DNA of 64,000 nucleotides from Mucilaginibacter lacusdianchii (lineage in GTDB: Bacteria; Bacteroidota; Bacteroidia; Sphingobacteriales; Sphingobacteriaceae), in the NCBI RefSeq assembly GCF_009770985.1, contig NZ_WSRW01000002.1, forward strand, positions 930,001 through 994,000, written 5' to 3'. The notes under the pieces were generated by a model. The model had not been told where the DNA came from. It saw only the letters and a list, made by a program, of their open reading frames with translations, and did not search any database. How positions within the stretch are numbered: the first letter of the stretch is position 1; each line of letters begins with the position of its first letter. The position numbers and the translations under genes are program-made. Positions 9,574 to 19,161 of this stretch are shown here, piece after piece.

Positions 9574-9590
9574 CAGATCATACTGTAAAC

Positions 9591-9623
9591 AAAAAAGCGC
9601 CTTACACTCGCTGTAAGAACGCT
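9591..9623 (-). terminator. Terminator of the GH105-uxaB-uxaA unit
   Basis: On the minus strand the stem AGCG/CGCT plus CTTACA/TGTAAG with a 5-nt loop (9623-9596) is followed by six U (9596-9591). It starts 28 bp after the uxaA stop. Confidence 0.75.
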
Positions 9624-9650
9624 CCCCATCAAATAAAAACTATAAAATAA

Positions 9651-11306
9651 TTACAAGGATACTCCGCGTTTCCACGGAATAAAGTCGTCTTGACCATGGC
9701 GTACAGCACTTACCTGTACCTCGCCGCTGGCCACTTGTATAACATAATCTAAAATACGGGCACCAGCCTGCTCAATAGTTTCCTCACCTTCTATAATGGT
9801 TCCGGTATTGATATCGATGATGTCGCTCATCTTGTTATACAGATTGGTGTTTGATGATATTTTTACCACCGGCGTAATAGGGTTGCCGGTTGGCGTACCC
9901 AAACCCGTAGTAAACAACACCACATTGGCACCTGAAGCTACCTCGGCTGTTGTAGATTCCACATCATTACCTGGTGTACATAATAGGTTCAAGCCAGGTT
10001 TAGTTACCTTTTCAGGGTAATCCAACACGTCCATTACTGGCGATGTACCGCCTTTTTTGGCGGCGCCTGCTGATTTAATAGCATCGGTAATCAAGCCATC
10101 TTTAATGTTACCTGGCGATGGGTTCATATCAAAGCCCGATCCTACCTCTTCTGCACGTTGTGCGTAGGTACGTACCAGGTTCACAAAGCGGTTGGCATCA
10201 TCTTTTTCTACACAACGGTCAATCAGGTTTTGCTCAACACCACACAGTTCCGGAAATTCAGACAAGATTACTGAACCGCCTAGTGCTACCAGCAAATCGG
10301 ATGTATAACCGATTGCCGGGTTGGCCGAAATGCCAGAAAATCCATCCGAACCACCGCATTCTAAACCGATAGTCAGCTTGTTTAGCGGTGCAGGTTTACG
10401 GGTAATTTGATTGGCTTGAATTAAACCTGCTAAGGTTTGGCGCATAGCTAGCTCTACCGTGTCTGACTCTTTGCCTACCGTTTGCTGATCGATGATATAC
10501 AACGGTTTGCTAAAGTTTGGTGAGCGTTTTTGTATTTCACGTTGTAAGATGCTTACCTGTGCGTTCTGGCAACCCAAGCTCATTACCGTTGCGCCAGCCA
10601 CGTTAGGGTGTGTGATGTAACCTGCTAACAGGCCACACAGCGCTTCTGCATCCTGGCGGATACCGCCGCAGCCGCCGGTATGTGTTAAAAACTTAATCCC
10701 ATCAACGTTAGGGAATACTTTCGTTTCATTACCCGCAGCATCTTCAGCATTTATCTCGGTGTATAGTACCTCGTCAACCGAACCGCCTTGTTTGATGCGG
10801 TTGATTAATTGCTGCGCTTTGGTTTCATATGTTTTTTTGCGACCATAGCCTAGCGGTTTCACTAACGCTTCCTGTAATACTTCCAGATTACGGTTTTCAC
10901 AAAATACCATGGGTACCACCAGCCAGTAATTACCGGTACCTACACTACCATCTGCGCGGTGGTAGCCGTTAAAAGTGCGCCCTTCCCATTGGCTTACGTC
11001 TGGTTTACTCCAATCAGCCGGACCTAAATTTTCAGTAAGCGTGCTATTGGCGGCATGCTTTACATTGGCCGTACTTAACAAACCACCTGCCGGTATATAA
11101 GCTTGTGCCTTGCCTACCAGTACACCGTACATGGTAATGCTGTCGCCTGTATTTAAATCTTGCAAAGCCAGTTTATGCTTGGCTGGGATGGCATTAACGC
11201 TAGTTACACGTTCGCCTTTATATTCTACCACTTCGCCCTCAGGCAAATCGGTTAGGGCCACTAATACGTTATCAGCCGGATGTATCTTTAAATATCTTTG
11301 TTTCAT
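9651..11306 (-). CDS. uxaA: Altronate dehydratase
   Basis: 551 residues, the usual length for full UxaA. It dehydrates D-altronate to 2-keto-3-deoxy-D-gluconate in the cytosol, in galacturonate breakdown. An N-terminal SAF domain (about 1-90, PAGGLLSTANVKHA) is followed by the two catalytic domains with GGCGG (211-215), MSLGCQNAQ (about 242-250) and GLECGGSDGFSG with Cys317, residues likely to hold the metal or iron. Its ATG overlaps the uxaB stop by 4 bp (ATGA), so the two are translationally coupled. A terminator follows 28 bp downstream. The pathway position is supported by uxaB, GH105, GH28 and pectinesterase next door. Confidence 0.95.
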   Translation of the reverse strand: MKQRYLKIHPADNVLVALTDLPEGEVVEYKGERVTSVNAIPAKHKLALQDLNTGDSITMYGVLVGKAQAYIPAGGLLSTANVKHAANSTLTENLGPADWSKPDVSQWEGRTFNGYHRADGSVGTGNYWLVVPMVFCENRNLEVLQEALVKPLGYGRKKTYETKAQQLINRIKQGGSVDEVLYTEINAEDAAGNETKVFPNVDGIKFLTHTGGCGGIRQDAEALCGLLAGYITHPNVAGATVMSLGCQNAQVSILQREIQKRSPNFSKPLYIIDQQTVGKESDTVELAMRQTLAGLIQANQITRKPAPLNKLTIGLECGGSDGFSGISANPAIGYTSDLLVALGGSVILSEFPELCGVEQNLIDRCVEKDDANRFVNLVRTYAQRAEEVGSGFDMNPSPGNIKDGLITDAIKSAGAAKKGGTSPVMDVLDYPEKVTKPGLNLLCTPGNDVESTTAEVASGANVVLFTTGLGTPTGNPITPVVKISSNTNLYNKMSDIIDINTGTIIEGEETIEQAGARILDYVIQVASGEVQVSAVRHGQDDFIPWKRGVSL

Positions 11307-12811
11307 ACTATCGCTTCCTTAAAAAATAATTCTTTGGTTCCGTGCTCGTTGATTTTCAGTAGTTCGGTTAATACCGCATTGCGGAAACTCGGTAAATGAT
11401 TTAAATCAAAACCCCATAATTCTTTTTGCGCCAGCAAGGCGTTTACCATTTCGTGCACGTCCGAGTAGCTGTTCCAGGCATTGCTAAATACCTCGGCCTG
11501 ACTATCGGTAATAACGTATTCTTCGCCATTGTAATGGCCTACAAATTTACCATCTGCTCGCTTTTCGCTCTTCATAAAACGTAAAAAAGCGGCAAAACCT
11601 AAAGCAAGGCATTTAGGCGGCTGTTGCTTGGTTTTGTAATGGTTGATGATAATAGGTATCACCCGCATTTTCATTTTGGATGAATACTGGGCCGATATAC
11701 TGATCCACTGATGCTCGATAAACGGATTACGGAACCTGTCTAACACCTTGTTGGCAAAGTCGGTTGCCGTATCCATATCAATATCGTAAGGCAAGGCCGG
11801 AGCCACCTCGCCTATCATCAGTTGGGTAACCAGTTTTGAAAAATCTGGATTATCCATAGATTGTTTTACCGTTCTGAAACCCGACAGGTAAGCTATACCG
11901 CAGCTTAGCGTATGCGTACCATTCAGCAAACGCAGTTTCAGTTCGCGGAACACTTCAATATCCGGTACAATCACCACGCCTTTATCAGCCGGTGCAAATG
12001 AAAGCACTTCCTTAATATATTCATCACCCTCAATAGCCCATAGTGAATAAACTTCTGAAATGATACGTAAGTTATCCTGGTATCCCGACTCTTGGTTCAT
12101 CTCTTCAGCTAGTGCTGGATTTGGTGCTCCGGGAACAATACGGTCTACTAATGAACTACAGAAACGATTATTTTCTTCCAGCCAGTCCATAAAAGCCGGT
12201 TCCAGTTTATTTAAATGAGCAAGTTCCAATACAATCGACTCCAGCTTTTTGCCGTTGTCTACAATCAGCTCGGTAGGTACAATAACCAAACCGCTACCTT
12301 TGCTGCCGTTAAAAGCTTTGTAACGCTCATATAAAACAGCCAGCAATTTGCCCGGAAAAGAAACGGGTGGATACTTGCGGATATCATCCTGCACCAGTTG
12401 TATACCTACCTCGGTAGTGTTAGAAATAACCACTTTTAAATCCGGGCTTTTAGCTACTTCCAGAATTTTATCCCAGTCGGTACCAGCTGTCAGAACACGA
12501 CTGATAGCTGAGCATACCATTTGCTCATCAACTTCTTTACCCTCGTCTATACCTTTTAAGTGCAAGGTATACAAGCTATCCTGGCGATCGAACTCTGTGG
12601 TTGAACCTGTATCGGTAGATTTCACCACCACAACCCTACCATTGAAAATACCCTGGCGGTTGGCTTTATCAATATAATAATCAGGTAATCCACGCAGCAA
12701 TACCCCGGTACCAAACTGCAACACTTTTTCGGGCAGTTCAAATATTTCATCCGCAGGCACAGCCAAGTTTGGCGTGCTTATTTTGTTTAAATTGTATCTG
12801 GATAAAATCAT
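11303..12811 (-). CDS. uxaB: Tagaturonate reductase (altronate oxidoreductase)
   Basis: 502 residues, mannitol-dehydrogenase/UxaB family. It reduces D-tagaturonate to D-altronate with NADH, the step before UxaA. The N-terminal dinucleotide-binding region shows LQFGTGVLLRG; ISNTTEVGI, the LNGTHTLSCGIAYLSG block and IPIIINHYK mark the C-terminal catalytic domain. ATG at 12811. It lies 77 bp downstream of the GH105 gene and overlaps uxaA by 4 bp. The uronate isomerase (uxaC) that would make tagaturonate is not in the window. Confidence 0.95.
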   Translation of the reverse strand: MILSRYNLNKISTPNLAVPADEIFELPEKVLQFGTGVLLRGLPDYYIDKANRQGIFNGRVVVVKSTDTGSTTEFDRQDSLYTLHLKGIDEGKEVDEQMVCSAISRVLTAGTDWDKILEVAKSPDLKVVISNTTEVGIQLVQDDIRKYPPVSFPGKLLAVLYERYKAFNGSKGSGLVIVPTELIVDNGKKLESIVLELAHLNKLEPAFMDWLEENNRFCSSLVDRIVPGAPNPALAEEMNQESGYQDNLRIISEVYSLWAIEGDEYIKEVLSFAPADKGVVIVPDIEVFRELKLRLLNGTHTLSCGIAYLSGFRTVKQSMDNPDFSKLVTQLMIGEVAPALPYDIDMDTATDFANKVLDRFRNPFIEHQWISISAQYSSKMKMRVIPIIINHYKTKQQPPKCLALGFAAFLRFMKSEKRADGKFVGHYNGEEYVITDSQAEVFSNAWNSYSDVHEMVNALLAQKELWGFDLNHLPSFRNAVLTELLKINEHGTKELFFKEAIV

Positions 12812-12888
12812 GATTCAATTAAGTATCTATTGTTAGTGTTGTTGTTTTGTAGGGATTGCATTGACCGCAGGTAAAGTATTGGTTCTTA

Positions 12889-14790
12889 TTACCTTTTTGC
12901 AGGAATTTGTTTAATCAACCAAGCAATTACATCATTGGCAGCCTTATAATTTTCCATTTCTGCCGGCAATTTGCGCCCATCCAGGTATTCATTGTAAAAC
13001 CATGGATCGCCAACGGCTAAAACGGCGCCTTTACCATACCTGGCAGTAGCCACCACAATTTGGTTTTGATGATTCAAGGCAGCTTTAGCCGGAGCTTTTA
13101 GCGTAAACGTGCTGATTTCTTTGATATAAATTTTACGTGCGGTTTTAAACACCTCATTGCCGGCTGGAATAGTTACCGCACCTTGCTCAAACTGGCTACC
13201 TACCACATGGTTCACACTATTTTCGTTATAGTAGATACCAAATTTTGCCATTAGCTCATTCAAGTGTTTGAACTCGGCATTGCCGGTATCGTTATTCAAC
13301 ACCAGCAATACGCCGCCTTCTTGTACCCAATCGCTTACGGCTTTAATGTGCGGTTGCTCAATGTATTTAGCATCCGGGTTTTCTTTGGGAATATCCGGAT
13401 CAACAATTAAATAGATGTTCGCTTTTTTCAGGTTAGCGGCTGTTGGCGCATCATACAACGTTTGTGTTTGCACACCGTAATTGTTAAACAGGTAACCCAA
13501 CAGCGAAAAACCGTTATTATCCATACCCTCCCATTTATAATGGTATGGTAACACTGCGCCGGTGACATCCTTTTTGCGTTCGTTGTTAAAATAGCTGTCA
13601 AGCAGTACAGTTTTACCTTTGGCGTCTGACAAGTGGGCCAAGCGATCAACCTCGACGCTGGCCATCATGAAAGCGCCTACGCCTTTCATATCATTAGTAG
13701 TTACCTTTTCGCTAATGTAGTACTCATAACTGCCATCGCGGTATGGGTTGCCGCCTAAACCAGCTACACTGCATACACCGTTTAAGTTTACCTGCCCGTT
13801 AGCATCGGTGGTAATAAATTGTTTGATGATGCCACTGTAACCGGTTTGTGCCACCTGTATATACTTTTTCGGGATATGCCCTTCGCGGGCAGCTTTTGCT
13901 AAAGTATAAACAAACATGCATGATGCAGATGCCTCCAGATAGTTACCTTTAGCACCGGCTTTATCTACGATCTGGTACCATACGCCCGATTTAGCGTCTT
14001 GGTATTTTTGCATAGCCACTACCAAACGGTTTAAAATGGATATCAATTGAGGACGTTTTGGATGATTGGCCGGAAAATAATCCAGTACATCTACCAGTGC
14101 CATACCATACCAGCCTATAGCGCGACCCCAAAAATGAGGCGATAACCCAGTTTGCGGATTAGCCCAACGTTCCTTTTTGCTTTGATCCCAACCATGGTAT
14201 AGCAACCCTGTTTTAGCATCACGGGCAGCTGTTTCCATCAAAACAAACTGGTTGGCAATATCATCGAAGTCGGCAGTTTCATGAAATGTACTGGCGTATT
14301 CGGCATAAAACGGTTCGCCCATGTACAGGCCATCCAGCCACATCTGGTTAGGATAACGCTTTTTATGCCAAAAGCCACCCTGCGGTATACGGGGTTGAGT
14401 TTTTAACTGCTCGCGCAGGGTGGTTGCCGCCTTATAGTATTTTTCGGCACCTAATACCCGGTAAAGGGTAAGCAGGCTGCGCCCGCTCATTACATTATCA
14501 ATATTATAATCCTCAGCTTTATAAGTACGTATTGTGCCATCTGCATTGATGCAACGATCGGCGCTACGCTGTACATACTTAATGTAACGTGCATCACCCG
14601 ATTGCATCCAAACGCTTTTCATGCCCTGCCATACCACACCCTGCTCATAGGTCCACCGACTGTTACTTGCCGTATCGCTCCATAAATTCATGGCGGTATT
14701 AGCCATTTTTTGTGCCCACTGCAGGCTTTGCGCCTTAAGCACAGATGTGCCCGACAGCAGTAACAAACACAGTAAATATTTTTTTTTCAT
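12889..14790 (-). CDS. GH105 unsaturated rhamnogalacturonyl/galacturonyl hydrolase with C-terminal extra domain
   Basis: 633 residues from ATG 14790; an upstream in-frame TTG at 14808 is less likely because the signal peptide MKKKYLLCLLLLSGTSVLKA starts at the ATG. Residues about 22-375 form the (alpha/alpha)6 barrel of GH105 (YteR-like), with NIDN Asp98 and WLDGLYMGEP Asp153 at the catalytic positions and VAGLGGNPYRDGSYEYY near the end of the barrel. It removes the unsaturated uronate left by lyases at the non-reducing end of pectin oligomers. Residues about 390-633 form a second, ThuA/glutamine-amidotransferase-like module (LIVDPDIPKENPD, EGGVLLVLNND, ATARYGKGAVLAVGDPWFY). First gene of the unit with uxaB and uxaA. 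A copy of the shared 18-bp operator lies 138 bp upstream. Confidence 0.92.
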   Translation of the reverse strand: MKKKYLLCLLLLSGTSVLKAQSLQWAQKMANTAMNLWSDTASNSRWTYEQGVVWQGMKSVWMQSGDARYIKYVQRSADRCINADGTIRTYKAEDYNIDNVMSGRSLLTLYRVLGAEKYYKAATTLREQLKTQPRIPQGGFWHKKRYPNQMWLDGLYMGEPFYAEYASTFHETADFDDIANQFVLMETAARDAKTGLLYHGWDQSKKERWANPQTGLSPHFWGRAIGWYGMALVDVLDYFPANHPKRPQLISILNRLVVAMQKYQDAKSGVWYQIVDKAGAKGNYLEASASCMFVYTLAKAAREGHIPKKYIQVAQTGYSGIIKQFITTDANGQVNLNGVCSVAGLGGNPYRDGSYEYYISEKVTTNDMKGVGAFMMASVEVDRLAHLSDAKGKTVLLDSYFNNERKKDVTGAVLPYHYKWEGMDNNGFSLLGYLFNNYGVQTQTLYDAPTAANLKKANIYLIVDPDIPKENPDAKYIEQPHIKAVSDWVQEGGVLLVLNNDTGNAEFKHLNELMAKFGIYYNENSVNHVVGSQFEQGAVTIPAGNEVFKTARKIYIKEISTFTLKAPAKAALNHQNQIVVATARYGKGAVLAVGDPWFYNEYLDGRKLPAEMENYKAANDVIAWLIKQIPAKR

Positions 14791-14927
14791 GGAATGTTTT
14801 CTACCCAATCTGTTAGGATAAGTTTGGCGAACTTATTCCGGTTGTTTATATTGGTTATTAAAATAACCTGTTGTTTTACAATTCTAACTATATTTTCAGG
14901 TCAGTATACGCAAAAAAGAATAATTTT

Positions 14928-14945
14928 TCATGCAATCGTTCCCGG
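14928..14945. promoter_or_regulatory. Pectin-regulon operator, copy 1 (GH105-uxaBA)
   Basis: TCATGCAATCGTTCCCGG, identical over 18 bp to 17876-17893. Here it continues into an imperfect dyad, CGTTCCC-GGTAACG (14937-14950), as expected for a LacI-family operator. It lies 138 bp upstream of the GH105 start. Confidence 0.75.
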
Positions 14946-15051
14946 TAACGTTTTCATTATTTCAAGCTTAATACTGTACTTATCCACAGTTATAACTAAG
15001 CTTTATGTCGGTATCCTTTGGCCACTAGCTTAACCAAGGCAAATTTTCAGT

Positions 15052-16062
15052 TCAAAACAATGCCGCAGTTGGATCCCAATCATCTTTACCAGCCAAAATA
15101 TTTTTAACGGTGTAGCGCTTAGCTTCACTACTTTTTAACTGTTTAGACCAAGGGACGCGGCTGGCTGTAGCTGCCCCTGGTCCGGTATTGCCATACTCAG
15201 CGTAATAAGCGGTTTTCTCTTTTTCCGGGAACATGGCATCGCCTTTCCAAGGGTCCCAGCCCTGGGGTACAATGTGGCTACCCATTTCGGTGCGGATAAA
15301 TACGGTTTTAGCATAAGGGCGCCAAGGCCTGCCTAAAAAAACTTTTTGGGCTGCTGTATCCGCAATCAGCTTGCAATCTAACAGCACAAAGCCATAAGCC
15401 TGGCGGGGCGTGGTAGCTGCTGCCGTGATGTACGAATTCATCAAGCTCTTAATAGTACAGCTTTGAAATACCACCGTAGCTTCGCCAAAAATAAAATCGG
15501 TAGTGCCTTCAATATAACAATCTTTATAATACTGCCGGCTGTTTTCGGTGGTTGCATATAAGGTATCCTGGTTGCCCAGTAAACGACAGTTTTTAATAAT
15601 GAACCGATCCCCCTCTACGTGCAAGGCAACGGCTTGGCCTACCCTGCCCGAACTGTTTTCAATGGTAAGCTTTTGAATATGGCAATCGTTACCCTGAACC
15701 AACACCGTGTATGAAGTGAAAGTGTTCATTTTATTATGGCCATAGGCATCTGTACCTCCGGGTACTGGTTTGCCCGAGTAATCATTATTGGTGATGATGG
15801 TGTTGATGGCATCCTCACCAATTAAAGATATTTTAGTCTTCCAAGATGGGATAACCAGCTTCTCGTGATAAACACCTTTTTTAATATGGATGGTTGCCTG
15901 CTGCTGACCTAAATCGCGAACGGCGTTAACCGCTTCCTGAATTGTTTTGTATTTTCCGCTGCCATCCTGTGCTACGATTATATCAGTAGGCAAACCGGCA
16001 GACTGCGCAAACAGCCTGCCGGTACTCAATAATAAAACAATAAATAGCCTAAGCTTTTTCAT
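15052..16062 (-). CDS. Pectinesterase (CE8)
   Basis: 336 residues, secreted: signal peptide MKKLRLFIVLLLSTGRLFAQ. Carbohydrate esterase family 8 beta-helix protein that removes methyl esters from homogalacturonan. The active-site set is complete: Gln143 (GQAVAL), Gln165-Asp166 (GNQDTLY), Asp189 (TDFIFG) and Arg245/Trp247 (LGRPWRPY). It begins 24 bp after the polygalacturonase stop, so the two form one transcription unit; de-esterification makes the polymer accessible to the polygalacturonase. The 261 bp after it contain the second copy of the operator and the promoter region of the GH105 unit. Confidence 0.95.
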   Translation of the reverse strand: MKKLRLFIVLLLSTGRLFAQSAGLPTDIIVAQDGSGKYKTIQEAVNAVRDLGQQQATIHIKKGVYHEKLVIPSWKTKISLIGEDAINTIITNNDYSGKPVPGGTDAYGHNKMNTFTSYTVLVQGNDCHIQKLTIENSSGRVGQAVALHVEGDRFIIKNCRLLGNQDTLYATTENSRQYYKDCYIEGTTDFIFGEATVVFQSCTIKSLMNSYITAAATTPRQAYGFVLLDCKLIADTAAQKVFLGRPWRPYAKTVFIRTEMGSHIVPQGWDPWKGDAMFPEKEKTAYYAEYGNTGPGAATASRVPWSKQLKSSEAKRYTVKNILAGKDDWDPTAALF

Positions 16063-16086
16063 TGTGAAATTTTGTAGTTGATCTTA

Positions 16087-17745
16087 TTATTTGGCAGCGG
16101 TCAGCACTTTGCTTTCTGCTCCGTTTTTAAACTCGACTTTACTTTTGGCTTTTGATGTATCGGTATTGATTACCTGGACGTTTTCTGACTTTTTACCGCT
16201 TATTTTAAAAAGCAACTCGGTTGCTGCACCGTAACGCAGATTATCAAATTTAATGTTTTTACTATTTACCACGCTGATGAGTGGATTATTCTCAACCGCT
16301 TCTACATATACATTTTTAAGGTTGATGCCGTTGCCTTCTATGATATCAATACCTTTTTTAGCCTTTAGCGTGATGTTTTCCAGGTTGATATTTTTAATGC
16401 TCATTTCGGGAAGGCCTCTTACCATCAAGCCTCTGTCGGCACCGTTACAGGCCACATTGCTTACATAAAAATTGCGAAACTGTGGTGTAGCTTCGGTAAC
16501 CGGCGGAATATTGTTATCATTAGCCATTTCTTCTTCTGTTGGCGATTTGCCGGTGTAGTACATATCAAACAGAATAGCGCTGGTGATGATATCTTTCATG
16601 GCAATGTTTTTAATAAAGATATTTTCGACCACGCCACCACGGCCACGGGTGGTTTTAAAGCGCAAGCCAATATCAGTGGTCATGAAGGTACAATCGGTCA
16701 CAAAAATATTGCGTGCACCGCCCGACATTTCACTACCAATCACGAAGCCGCCGTGCGCACGGTAAACAACGCTGTTTTTAACAATCATGTTTTCTGTCGG
16801 CATGCCCCTTTTACGCCCTTCATCATCACGGCCCGATTTCACACAAATACCATCATCACCACAATCAAACGTACTGTTGTCAATCATTACGTTTTTGCAT
16901 GATTCCACATCAATACCATCTCCGTTCTGTGCATTCCAGGGATTGCGAACTTTGACACCCTGCAAGGTTAAATCCTGGCACATTAAGGTGTGCAAACACC
17001 AGGCTGGCGAGTTTTGAAAGGTGGCATTTTGCAACAATACTTTTTTGCAGTTGGTTAACACCAGCATGTTGGGCCTGAAAAAATCTTTATACTGCTCGTT
17101 TGCAGCAGCACTTGACCCTGGTTCGATGTAACCGGCGCGCGGTGTTTTAGCGGCTTTGGCATACGCTTCGGACGGGTACCAAGTTCTGCCATTCTCGCTC
17201 ACCACACCACCTGATGCTACTTTGCGTTTCCACTCCTCTTCGGTTAAACGGTCTTTGCCAATAGCTCGCCAAATTTCACCGTTGCCATCTATCACACCTT
17301 CGCCGGTGATGGCCACGTTAACCAGGTTAGTACCTGATATCGGCGACTCGTTACGGTAGGCGGCATGCCCTTCCCAATTGCCTTCTATAATTTTATACTG
17401 GCTTTTGTCTGCCGTAAACTGCAATAAAGCGGCCCGGCTTACATGCAGGTTAACATTGCTTTTTAATACAATTGGCCCGGTTAAAAACAAGCCTTGCGGT
17501 ACCAGCACCACACCGCCACCTTCGGCGCTGCATGCAGCAATAGCATTGTTAATGCTTTTGGTATTTAGCGTAACACCATCGGGCTTGGCACCATATTTCA
17601 GTACGTTAATGGTATCTTTTTTAAATACCGGACGCAATACCTTAGGCAAATTTTTCCAGGAATATGCCGGTGCTTGTGCATATGTATATCCACAAGTAGC
17701 CAGTAGCAATGCGGCGATGTAAAACTTTTTTGGGCTGTTAAACAT
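16087..17745 (-). CDS. Polygalacturonase (GH28)
   Basis: 552 residues with signal peptide (cleavage near TYAQ, residue 24). Right-handed beta-helix GH28 enzyme hydrolysing galacturonan or related pectin backbones outside the cytoplasm. Catalytic features: NGDGID (274-279), the Asp pair CGDDGI (297-298), His331 in RAHGGFVIGSE and the substrate-binding RFK in GLRFKTTRGRGG, a variant of the usual RIK. The N-terminal INVLKYGAKPDGVTLNT motif is typical of the family. First gene of a unit with the pectinesterase; divergent from the LacI regulator with an 18-bp candidate operator 131 bp upstream. Exo- versus endo-action is not resolvable here, though the length and inserts favour the exo-type. Confidence 0.95.
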   Translation of the reverse strand: MFNSPKKFYIAALLLATCGYTYAQAPAYSWKNLPKVLRPVFKKDTINVLKYGAKPDGVTLNTKSINNAIAACSAEGGGVVLVPQGLFLTGPIVLKSNVNLHVSRAALLQFTADKSQYKIIEGNWEGHAAYRNESPISGTNLVNVAITGEGVIDGNGEIWRAIGKDRLTEEEWKRKVASGGVVSENGRTWYPSEAYAKAAKTPRAGYIEPGSSAAANEQYKDFFRPNMLVLTNCKKVLLQNATFQNSPAWCLHTLMCQDLTLQGVKVRNPWNAQNGDGIDVESCKNVMIDNSTFDCGDDGICVKSGRDDEGRKRGMPTENMIVKNSVVYRAHGGFVIGSEMSGGARNIFVTDCTFMTTDIGLRFKTTRGRGGVVENIFIKNIAMKDIITSAILFDMYYTGKSPTEEEMANDNNIPPVTEATPQFRNFYVSNVACNGADRGLMVRGLPEMSIKNINLENITLKAKKGIDIIEGNGINLKNVYVEAVENNPLISVVNSKNIKFDNLRYGAATELLFKISGKKSENVQVINTDTSKAKSKVEFKNGAESKVLTAAK

Positions 17746-18078
17746 GGGCTCTGATTGGTTATATATTGGTTTATAATAGCTAACATGTCTCCGGTATTGT
17801 TAGGAGAGCAACGAGCTAATCACGAACAAGATTAGTTACTCGAAGTAATAAAAAAAAGGATATGATTAATTAAAATCATGCAATCGTTCCCGGAAACTCA
17901 TCGTATTTATATAACCTGTATTTACTACTAATAACGTTTTTGCTGATTATAGTTGTTTGCTGAAGTTAAAAGTTTGGCAATGTTTTATATCACTAATCGT
18001 TTTAAATCACCTGGTGTGTTATAGCAGCAACAAAAGGTTGTATGCATATCTGAAATAAATCTATTTTAGCAACCGATT
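17746..18078. other. 333-bp divergent regulatory region of the pectin locus
   Basis: Spacer between polygalacturonase (minus) and the LacI regulator (plus). It contains the operator copy at 17876-17893 and a weaker dyad, CTAATC...GATTAG, near 17815-17835. No ORF of note and no exact TAnnTTTG box on either strand. Confidence 0.6.
17876..17893. promoter_or_regulatory. Pectin-regulon operator, copy 2 (GH28-CE8 / LacI)
   Basis: TCATGCAATCGTTCCCGG, identical over 18 bp and in the same orientation as the copy at 14928-14945. It lies 131 bp upstream of the polygalacturonase and 186 bp upstream of the LacI regulator. Confidence 0.75.
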
Positions 18079-19104
18079 ATGTTTGGATCGTACACCATAA
18101 AGGATATTGCGAAAGCATTGGGCTTGTCTACTTCTACTGTTTCGCGTGCTTTAAACGGCAGTTATGAAATAGGTGCCGAAACCAAGAAACTGGTGCTGGA
18201 ATATGCCGAAAAAGTTAACTATCGCCCAAACCCTATTGCGCTTAGCTTAAAAGAGCAAAAAAGCCACTCTATAGGCGTAGTGGTTTGCGAGGTAGCCAAC
18301 AATTATTTTTCGCAGGCTATTAATGGTATAGAATCTATTGCTTACAACTCAGGCTATCATGTTATCATTACCCAAACACATGAATCGGCCGCACGTGAGG
18401 CAACCAATGTGCAGCATTTGCTGTCGCGCCATGTTGACGGACTATTGGTATCACTATCTGCCTCTACCACCGATCTTGCTCCATACCAATATCTGCATGA
18501 TAAAGGATTTCCTATTGTATTTTTTGACAGGGTTGCCGAGCAGGTAAACACCCATAAAATAACGGCCAACAACTTCAAAGGCGCTTTTGAAGCTACCGAG
18601 CATCTGATAAATACCGGCCATACCAAAATAGCACACATCACTAACTCTAAAAATCTGCTTATTAGTGTTGAACGGGTAGCTGGTTATAAAGCTGCGCTTG
18701 AAAAGTATAACATTCCGTTTTTACCGGAATATATTAAACACTGCGATCACGGCGGTATGATACTGGATGAAGTGGAAATGGCCGTGCATGAATTACTTAA
18801 CCTGCCCGAGCGTCCAGACGCCCTCATTAGTACCAGCGACCGGCTGACCACTACCTGTTTGCCCGTAATTAGAAAAATGGGATTAAAAATTCCAAATGAT
18901 TTAGCCATGGCCGGATTTACCAACTCAGACGTAGCTGAATCATTTAACCCACCTTTAACCGTAGTGCGCCAGCCCGCTTTTCAGATGGGACAACTCGCTA
19001 CTGAACTGCTGATTAAAACGATCGAAAGCAAACATCCGATTTATGAATACAGTAATCAACAGGTAGATACTGAATTAATTATCAGAGAATCATCCTTGAA
19101 GTAG
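18079..19104 (+). CDS. LacI-family transcriptional regulator of the pectin locus
   Basis: 341 residues. N-terminal helix-turn-helix TIKDIAKALGLSTSTVSRAL (about 6-25) and hinge NYRPNPIALSLK, then a periplasmic-binding-protein-like effector domain (HSIGVVVCEVANNYFSQAINGIE, GFPIVFFDRV, LAMAGFTNSDVAE, TVVRQPAFQMGQ). It is transcribed away from the polygalacturonase. The repeated 18-bp site upstream of both enzyme units makes it the obvious candidate regulator, with a pectin or galacturonate breakdown product as effector; this is inferred from position. Confidence 0.93.
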   Translation: MFGSYTIKDIAKALGLSTSTVSRALNGSYEIGAETKKLVLEYAEKVNYRPNPIALSLKEQKSHSIGVVVCEVANNYFSQAINGIESIAYNSGYHVIITQTHESAAREATNVQHLLSRHVDGLLVSLSASTTDLAPYQYLHDKGFPIVFFDRVAEQVNTHKITANNFKGAFEATEHLINTGHTKIAHITNSKNLLISVERVAGYKAALEKYNIPFLPEYIKHCDHGGMILDEVEMAVHELLNLPERPDALISTSDRLTTTCLPVIRKMGLKIPNDLAMAGFTNSDVAESFNPPLTVVRQPAFQMGQLATELLIKTIESKHPIYEYSNQQVDTELIIRESSLK

Positions 19105-19161
19105 ATAAAAACGGCTGGTTTGATTTAACATTTAAATAAAACGCAGGCCTTACTAACTAAC

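Noticed and set aside
14881..15051. 79-residue plus-strand ORF at 14794-15033
   Set aside because: It covers the GH105 promoter and operator region, is hydrophobic by composition only, and has no coding signature.
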